A model generated the notes under the pieces. The model worked only from the letters and a program-made list of their open reading frames with translations. It was not told where the DNA came from and ran no database searches. The translations under genes were made by a program, and so were the position numbers. Positions 59,520 through 64,000 of a stretch of 64,000 nucleotides of DNA are shown piece after piece; the stretch's first letter is position 1; each line of letters opens with the position of its first letter. Source of the stretch: Afipia carboxidovorans OM5 (GTDB lineage Bacteria; Pseudomonadota; Alphaproteobacteria; Rhizobiales; Xanthobacteraceae); the NCBI RefSeq assembly GCF_000218565.1, contig NC_015684.1, positions 806,001 through 870,000 of the forward strand. The letters are read 5' to 3'.

Positions 59520-60137
59520 ATGATCGGTAAGCTCAAAGGCGTGATCGATTCCTACGGCGAGGATTACGTCATTCTCGACGTGCAAGGCGTCGGCTATCTC
59601 GTGCATTGCGCCACGCGCACGCTGCAGGCGTTGCCCTCGTCCGGCGAGGCGGCGGTGCTGTCGATCGAGACCTATGTGCGCGAGGACCAGATCAAGCTGT
59701 TCGGTTTTCGCAGCGACATCGAACGCGAATGGTTTCGCCTGTTGCAGACCGTGCAGGGCGTTGGTGCGAAAGTCGCGCTCGCGGTGCTCTCGACATTGCC
59801 GCCGTCCGATCTCGCCAACGCGATCGCGCTGCGCGACAAGGCCGCAGTGGCGCGCACGCCGGGCGTCGGGCCGAAGGTTGCCGAGCGCATCGTCACCGAG
59901 TTGAAGGACAAGGCGCCTGCATTCGCGAATGTCGATCCGGCGGTGGTGCATCTTGCCGGCGCGGTTGATGATGATCGCGCGCCGCGCCCGGTGAAGGACG
60001 CGATCTCCGCGCTGGTCAATCTCGGCTACGGCCAGCCGCAGGCGGCGGCGGCGATTGCGAGCGTGGCGCGTGACGCGGGCGAGGGCGCGGAGACGGCGCA
60101 ACTCATCCGGCTCGGGCTGAAGGAACTGGCGAAGTGA
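59520..60137 (+). CDS. ruvA: Holliday junction branch migration protein RuvA
   Basis: 205 residues. The N-terminal OB-fold begins MIGKLKGVIDSYGEDYVILD, two helix-hairpin-helix motifs include LQTVQGVGAKVALAVLS and RTPGVGPKVAERIVTEL, and the C-terminal domain that contacts RuvB ends with GLKELAK. The start ATG at 59520 was chosen over an upstream codon at 59514. It overlaps a small membrane protein gene by four bases (GTGA). Confidence 0.96.
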   Translation: MIGKLKGVIDSYGEDYVILDVQGVGYLVHCATRTLQALPSSGEAAVLSIETYVREDQIKLFGFRSDIEREWFRLLQTVQGVGAKVALAVLSTLPPSDLANAIALRDKAAVARTPGVGPKVAERIVTELKDKAPAFANVDPAVVHLAGAVDDDRAPRPVKDAISALVNLGYGQPQAAAAIASVARDAGEGAETAQLIRLGLKELAK

Positions 60138-60625
60138 GCGCCGATCCCGTCCAGCCCACATTGCTCCGGCGTGCTTTGCGTCTCGTCGCGATCGTGATCG
60201 TGTTCGGCATCGTGGGGCCGCCGGTCGGTGCGGTGATCTTCATGCTTACTGTCGCGCTTATCGGTATGGACTGGAAGCCCGACGCCAGTTCGATGTTCCT
60301 GATGACGGCCTTCTCGTTGATCTATGCAGCGCCGCTGAGCTATCTCATTGGTCTTCCGCCTGCGATGGTGGCGGGCGCGTTGATTGGTTTGCGGCTTGCT
60401 TTCTTCGGCCGGATGGGATGGCTTCTCGCGCTGGCGGCTGCGCTTGCGGTCGGAGGGCTGATGGAGATCGTGCTCGGACAGACAACGGTGTGGGGTGTCA
60501 GCGAGGACATCGCGCCGCCTGTGCTCGGCATCACCTGCGCTATCGCCACGCTTGCCTGTTGGACGATCGTACGCTGCTGGGATCTGCCGACGATTGTTCG
60601 CGCCCGCGCCGGAGCAACCTCATGA
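60134..60625 (+). CDS. small membrane protein between ruvA and ruvB
   Basis: 163 residues from a GTG start, with about four helices (about residues 16-40, 54-75, 78-105 and 125-150) and no known domain. Both its ends overlap neighbours by four bases (ruvA stop and ruvB start), so it is translated with the ruvAB mRNA. The insertion of a membrane protein inside ruvAB is a feature of this lineage. Function unknown. Confidence 0.8.
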   Translation: MSADPVQPTLLRRALRLVAIVIVFGIVGPPVGAVIFMLTVALIGMDWKPDASSMFLMTAFSLIYAAPLSYLIGLPPAMVAGALIGLRLAFFGRMGWLLALAAALAVGGLMEIVLGQTTVWGVSEDIAPPVLGITCAIATLACWTIVRCWDLPTIVRARAGATS

Positions 60626-61662
60626 CCGACTCCCGCCTCGTCACGTCCGAGCGCCGCGCCGATGACATCGGCGATGCGTCGCTGCGGCCGCAGAACCTCT
60701 CGGAGTTCGTCGGCCAGGCGCAGGCGCGCGCCAACCTCTCGGTGTTCATCGAGGCTGCGCGCAAGCGCAATGAAGCACTCGATCATGTGCTGTTCGTAGG
60801 TCCCCCGGGCCTCGGCAAGACAACGCTTGCGCAGATCGTCTCGCGCGAACTCGGCGTCGGCTTCCGTGCCACCTCGGGCCCGGTGATTGCGAAGGCGGGC
60901 GACCTTGCGGCGCTGCTCACCAATCTCGAAGAGCGCGACGTGTTGTTCATCGACGAAATCCATCGTCTCTCGCCGGCAGTGGAAGAAGTGCTCTATCCCG
61001 CGATGGAGGATTTCCAGCTCGATCTCATCATCGGCGAGGGACCGGCGGCGCGTTCGGTGAAAATCGATCTGGCGAAGTTCACGCTGGTTGGCGCGACGAC
61101 GCGCGCGGGCTTGCTCACCAATCCGCTGCGCGATCGCTTCGGCATTCCGCTGCGGCTCAATTTCTACACCGAGGATGAACTGGAGAAGATCGTCACCCGC
61201 GGCGCGCGCGTGCTCGGCGTCGGCATGACAGCGGATGGTGCCAACGAAATCGCCCGCCGTGCCCGCGGTACGCCGCGCATCGCCGGGCGGCTTTTGCGGC
61301 GAGTGCGCGACTTCGCCTCCGCGCTCGACGCCGAAGCGATCGATCGCAAGGTCGCCGATCACGCGCTCGGTGCGCTCGAGGTCGATAAAGCGGGGCTGGA
61401 TGCGATGGATCGCCGCTATCTCTCGACCATCGCGCTCAACTATGGCGGCGGACCGGTCGGCGTCGAGACGCTGGCGGCAGCGCTCTCCGAGCCGCGCGAC
61501 GCCATCGAGGACATCATCGAGCCGTATCTGATCCAGTGCGGCTACCTGCAGCGTACGCCGCGCGGGCGGCTTCTCACCTCGCATGCGTTCAAGCATCTCG
61601 GGCTGGCGGAGCCCTCGCGTGATCCCGGGCAGTTCGGCCTGTTTGCGGGAGACGACGAATGA
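60622..61662 (+). CDS. ruvB: Holliday junction branch migration helicase RuvB
   Basis: 346-residue AAA+ motor. Walker A is GPPGLGKTT, Walker B FIDEIHRLSPAVEE, sensor 1 is in LVGATTRAGLLTNPLRDRFG, and the C-terminal winged helix contains CGYLQRTPRGRLLT. It starts inside the end of the preceding membrane protein gene. It overlaps the NUDIX gene by four bases. Confidence 0.97.
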   Translation: MTDSRLVTSERRADDIGDASLRPQNLSEFVGQAQARANLSVFIEAARKRNEALDHVLFVGPPGLGKTTLAQIVSRELGVGFRATSGPVIAKAGDLAALLTNLEERDVLFIDEIHRLSPAVEEVLYPAMEDFQLDLIIGEGPAARSVKIDLAKFTLVGATTRAGLLTNPLRDRFGIPLRLNFYTEDELEKIVTRGARVLGVGMTADGANEIARRARGTPRIAGRLLRRVRDFASALDAEAIDRKVADHALGALEVDKAGLDAMDRRYLSTIALNYGGGPVGVETLAAALSEPRDAIEDIIEPYLIQCGYLQRTPRGRLLTSHAFKHLGLAEPSRDPGQFGLFAGDDE

Positions 61663-62066
61663 GCGCGCGGGTGATCGAGGTTGTCGCCGCCGTGGTGCGC
61701 GATCCGGTGGGCCGGATGCTGCTGGTGCGCAAGCGCGGTACGGCAGCGTTCATGCAGCCGGGCGGCAAGCGCGAGCCGGACGAGGGCGATGTCGCGGCGC
61801 TGATGCGCGAGATCGACGAGGAACTCGGCTGCCGCGTGGTGCCGGAGAGTGTGCGGCCGATGGGGCAGTTCGAGGCGCCAGCCGCGAACGAGCCGGGCTA
61901 CAAGGTGCGCGCCGCGGTCTATGCCGTGGAGATTGATGGCGCCGTGGTGCCGGCTGCGGAAATCGACGAGATTCGCTGGCTCGATCCGCGTGAGCCGACC
62001 GACCTGCATCTCGCGCCGCTGACGCGCGATCACGTTATGCCTCTTGCCTTGGGGGAAGCGCGATGA
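61659..62066 (+). CDS. NUDIX hydrolase
   Basis: 135 residues. The NUDIX box GGKREPDEGDVAALMREIDE followed by ELG fits GX5EX7REUXEEXGU. The N-terminal VVAAVVRDPVGRMLLVRKRG is typical. The substrate is unknown; a clean-up role on oxidised or damaged nucleotides is possible. It overlaps ruvB and ybgC by four bases each, so all three belong to one transcription unit. Confidence 0.92.
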   Translation: MSARVIEVVAAVVRDPVGRMLLVRKRGTAAFMQPGGKREPDEGDVAALMREIDEELGCRVVPESVRPMGQFEAPAANEPGYKVRAAVYAVEIDGAVVPAAEIDEIRWLDPREPTDLHLAPLTRDHVMPLALGEAR

Positions 62067-62587
62067 CTGCCGCGCTCGATGGCGAGATTCAGAACGGCCG
62101 CCATGTGATGGCGATCCGCGTCTATTACGAGGACACCGATTTCTCCGGCATCGTCTATCACGCCAACTTCCTGCGCTTCATGGAGCGCGGGCGGACCAAC
62201 TATCTGCGCCTTCTCGGCGCCGAGCAGAGCGCGCTGTTTGCGGAAGCTAGTGCGGAGGCATCCGGAGCGTTTTCAAGCGAAGTGGGCACCGGTTCGCGTG
62301 AAGAAAACGCGACCAATCAAAAATCCAGTTTTGCCTTCGTGGTGCGTTCGATGCAGATCGAATTTCTCAAGCCCGCGCGGATGGACGACATCCTCACCGT
62401 CACCACCGTCCCGCATGAAGTGAAGGGTGCCTCGATGGGGCTGACGCAGGAGGTGCGGCGTGGCGACGAGTTGCTCATCGCGGCAAAAGTGAAGGTCGCC
62501 TTCGTCTCGGAAGGCCGCGCGCGGCCGATCCCGAAGGCATTGCGGCTGCTGATGAAGGCCGATCAGGACGCGGATGCGCGCGATTAG
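62063..62587 (+). CDS. ybgC: YbgC-type acyl-CoA thioesterase with in-frame insert
   Basis: 174 residues, about 25 longer than usual. The hotdog fold has VYYEDTDFSGIVYHANFLRF, with the catalytic Asp and the His of YHANFL, and FVVRSMQIEFLKPARMDDIL. Between them, at about residues 66-92, is an extra Ser/Gly/Glu-rich stretch (GAFSSEVGTGSREENATNQK) that corresponds to a palindromic repeat in the DNA. YbgC belongs to the Tol-Pal region in proteobacteria, but no tolQ follows here. The frame is intact, so the protein may still be active. Confidence 0.9.
   Translation: MTAALDGEIQNGRHVMAIRVYYEDTDFSGIVYHANFLRFMERGRTNYLRLLGAEQSALFAEASAEASGAFSSEVGTGSREENATNQKSSFAFVVRSMQIEFLKPARMDDILTVTTVPHEVKGASMGLTQEVRRGDELLIAAKVKVAFVSEGRARPIPKALRLLMKADQDADARD
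62267..62310. repeat. palindromic repeat inserted inside ybgC
   Basis: GCGTTTTC (62267-62274) and GAAAACGC (62303-62310) are perfect inverted ends around TCAAGCGAAGTGGGCACCGG and TTCGCGTGAA, which pair in part. This sequence type is a common intergenic palindrome in Bradyrhizobium-like genomes. Here it lies in the coding frame of ybgC and matches the extra residues of the protein. Confidence 0.7.
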
Positions 62588-62638
62588 GGAAAGGCCCGCG
62601 CTGGCGCTCGCACCGCTGCCCATGTTAAAGACATTCAC

Positions 62639-63289
62639 ATGAGCTGGCACCGCGGCCGCCGGGAAGGCGGCTATCATCACGGCAATCTCAGGGAAGCGCT
62701 GATCGAAGCGGCCCTCGACCTCATCGCGCAAAAGGGGCCTGCGGGCTTCACCTTCGCGGAGGCCGCGCGCTCGGCCGGCGTCAGCCCGGCTGCGCCGTAT
62801 CGGCATTTCCGCGATCGCGACGAACTCCTGGCGAGTATCGCGCAGCAGGGGTTCGAGCTGTTCGAGAAGCAGTTGTCCGCGGCATGGGATGACGGCCGCC
62901 CGGATACGCTGGCGGCGTTCTCGCGGGTCGGCAAGGCCTATCTCGCCTTCGCGCGCGAGCACCCGGCCTATTACTCGGCGATGTTCGAATCCGGCCTGCC
63001 ATTGCAGGACAATCCGGCGTTGCTGATCGCGGGCGAACGCGCGTTTGCGATCATCCGCGCCGCCTCCGAGCGGCTGGTGGCGCTCGCGCCGCCGAACGTG
63101 CCGCGCCCGCCGGCGTTGATGATGGCGCTGCACATCTGGTCGCTCTCGCACGGCATCGCGTCGCTGTTCGGGCGGGGCGATGCCACCTCGCGCAAGCTGC
63201 CGATGTCGGCGGAGGATCTTCTGGAGGCAGGCGTGCTTGTCTACCTCAAGGGTCTCGGTTTCCCGGCGCGGCTGGAACCCGCCCCGTAG
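62639..63289 (+). CDS. TetR/AcrR family regulator
   Basis: 216 residues. The N-terminal helix-turn-helix is clear (YHHGNLREALIEAALDLIAQ, then AGVSPAAPYRHFRDRDELLA). The C-terminal part (HPAYYSAMFESGLP) belongs to the TetR_C_33/WHG group. The gene lies directly upstream of the DUF2852 gene, with a perfect palindrome between them that is a likely operator. The ligand is unknown. Confidence 0.92.
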   Translation: MSWHRGRREGGYHHGNLREALIEAALDLIAQKGPAGFTFAEAARSAGVSPAAPYRHFRDRDELLASIAQQGFELFEKQLSAAWDDGRPDTLAAFSRVGKAYLAFAREHPAYYSAMFESGLPLQDNPALLIAGERAFAIIRAASERLVALAPPNVPRPPALMMALHIWSLSHGIASLFGRGDATSRKLPMSAEDLLEAGVLVYLKGLGFPARLEPAP

Positions 63290-63321
63290 ATTAAATTTGC
63301 AGGCAGGCAAACGTGTCGCGC

Positions 63322-63367
63322 TTGACAATCCGGCGGGATGGATTAGCTATGTAAATGTTATTTACAT
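63322..63367 (+). promoter_or_regulatory. promoter and palindromic operator before the DUF2852 gene
   Basis: TTGACA (63322-63327) is a perfect -35 box. Downstream lies the perfect inverted repeat ATGTAAAT-GTT-ATTTACAT (63349-63367), AT-rich and unlike its surroundings. It would cover the -10 to +10 area (-10 near AGCTAT or TATGTA), so bound repressor would block transcription. The adjacent TetR protein is the natural candidate. Confidence 0.65.
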
Positions 63368-63386
63368 TCACGACGAGGAGACTCGC

Positions 63387-63869
63387 ATGGCAAATACCGC
63401 AGACTTCGACCGATCAGGCCGCCCGGCATTTGCCGGTTCGCGCCACGACGATTTTGCCTGGCGGCATGAGGGCTGGCGTCCGGGCTGCCATCCGGCATCG
63501 ATCCTCGTCATCATCGCCGCTTTCATCATCTGGTGGCCGCTCGGTCTTGCAGCGCTCGCCTACACCTTCTGGAGCAGGAAAATGGGTTGCTGGAATTATC
63601 ACGGACGCTTCGCCGACAAGATGGAGCGCATGCAGTGGAAAATGGACCGCATGCGCAGCCGCATGGATGGCCGCGGCTTCTGGGGGCCTTCGAGCGGCAA
63701 CCGCGCGTTCGACGAGTATCGCATGGAGACGCTGCGCCGCCTCGAAGAAGAGCAGAAGGAGTTCAAGGAATTTCTCGAACGTCTGCGTCACGCCAAGGAT
63801 AAGGAAGAGTTCGACGCCTTCATGGCGCAGCACCGTCCGCGTCCGGCCGGCGACCAGCCGCAGAGCTAA
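63387..63869 (+). CDS. DUF2852 membrane protein
   Basis: 160 residues. An acidic soluble start leads to one long hydrophobic segment (about 37-58, PASILVIIAAFIIWWPLGLA), then WSRKMGCWNYHGRF, a Met/Arg-rich helix (KMERMQWKMDRMRSRMDGRG) and a charged coiled coil. DUF2852 is an alphaproteobacterial family without known function. GAGGAG at 63374-63379 precedes the ATG. It is probably repressed by the neighbouring TetR protein and followed by a terminator. Confidence 0.85.
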   Translation: MANTADFDRSGRPAFAGSRHDDFAWRHEGWRPGCHPASILVIIAAFIIWWPLGLAALAYTFWSRKMGCWNYHGRFADKMERMQWKMDRMRSRMDGRGFWGPSSGNRAFDEYRMETLRRLEEEQKEFKEFLERLRHAKDKEEFDAFMAQHRPRPAGDQPQS

Positions 63870-63901
63870 CCCTTACGGCGCAGTTCAGGTTATGACCTGC
63901 C

Positions 63902-63931
63902 AGCCCGTCCGCATCCGCGGGCGGGCTATTT
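63902..63931 (+). terminator. hairpin terminator after the DUF2852 gene
   Basis: AGCCCGTCCGC and GCGGGCGGGCT form an 11-bp stem with one G-T pair around ATCC, followed by ATTTCTTT. It ends the DUF2852 transcript and may also serve the convergent frame at the right edge. Confidence 0.7.
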
Positions 63932-64000
63932 CTTTGACGTGACGGTCGTGCCGGTGTCGCGGCGCATTCGGAACAGCACGACGAATTCCACCATGGTCTT
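63926..64000 (-). CDS. possible 3' end of a minus-strand gene (cut by the window edge)
   Basis: An open frame enters from the right edge on the minus strand and reads MVEFVVLFRMRRDTGTTVTS before KK and a stop at 63926-63928. Its codon use looks gene-like, but only 24 codons are visible and no family can be named. It overlaps the terminator hairpin of the DUF2852 gene. Confidence 0.3.
   Translation of the reverse strand, partial: KTMVEFVVLFRMRRDTGTTVTSKK

Noticed and set aside
59173..59523. Open frame of 116 codons between ruvC and ruvA
   Set aside because: It runs through two palindromic repeats and has repeat-derived residues only.
1..64000. CRISPR array, rRNA operon, phage or plasmid replication region
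   Set aside because: No regularly spaced direct repeats, no rRNA sequence and no phage or replication genes were seen.
63926..64000. Start of tolQ at the right edge
   Set aside because: The only gene-like frame at the edge is on the minus strand and ends here; it does not resemble TolQ.

Overview
The window is a GC-rich chromosomal segment from an alphaproteobacterium, most likely a Bradyrhizobium/Rhodopseudomonas/Afipia-type member of the Nitrobacteraceae (Hyphomicrobiales). The evidence is the set of alphaproteobacterial core genes (trcR, rcdA, ispH-thrB-rnhA, zapA-6S RNA-fau, ruvC-ruvA-ruvB), the fixNOQP-type cbb3 oxidase with a FixK/FNR box, and several palindromic intergenic repeat families typical of that family. 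No phage, plasmid, insertion sequence, CRISPR array or defence island was seen.

Layout. (1) 1-11.06 kb is an accessory catabolic region: an ABC permease (cut at the left edge), a DUF1445/D-glutamate cyclase-like protein, a gamma-glutamyltransferase-like protein, diaminopropionate ammonia-lyase and an M20-like protein with altered metal ligands. A divergent CoA-transferase pair follows, then an MDR dehydrogenase, an acyl-CoA synthetase alpha part and a GntR/FCD regulator. (2) 11.08-16.97 kb is the cbb3 cytochrome oxidase operon ccoNOQP-ccoG-ccoH-ccoS, with no ccoI gene between ccoH and ccoS. (3) 17.6-28.9 kb holds tRNA-Leu(CAA), dsbB, small secreted proteins, a TAXI-type TRAP transporter with DUF1850 partner, propionyl-CoA synthetase, a DsbA-like thioredoxin and trcR. 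(4) 29.2-34.0 kb carries ispH, thrB, rnhA, a peroxiredoxin, a DsbD-N-like protein and yqgE. (5) 34.2-44.5 kb carries a membrane GGDEF-EAL protein, a quinone reductase, DUF1192, rcdA, rpmE, an ABC exporter, a GNAT protein and a MotA-like/OmpA-like pair. (6) 44.8-53.15 kb is one minus-strand set, tkt-gap-pgk-fba-thiE-like-Sel1-suhB (central carbon metabolism). (7) 53.4-63.9 kb carries DUF4164, zapA, 6S RNA, fau, ymdB, yebC, mgtE with a candidate magnesium riboswitch, ruvCAB, a NUDIX protein, ybgC, a TetR regulator and a DUF2852 membrane protein.

How the genes relate. The first region looks like uptake and breakdown of a modified amino acid (ABC import, acyl or glutamyl removal, DpaL giving pyruvate and ammonia), with CoA activation genes controlled by the GntR protein; the substrate is not identifiable from sequence. 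The most useful points to follow up are the altered metal site in the M20-like protein, the missing ccoI, the candidate structured RNA upstream of rcdA, the M-box-like leader of mgtE, a palindromic repeat inserted in frame in ybgC, and the TetR-palindrome-DUF2852 unit.
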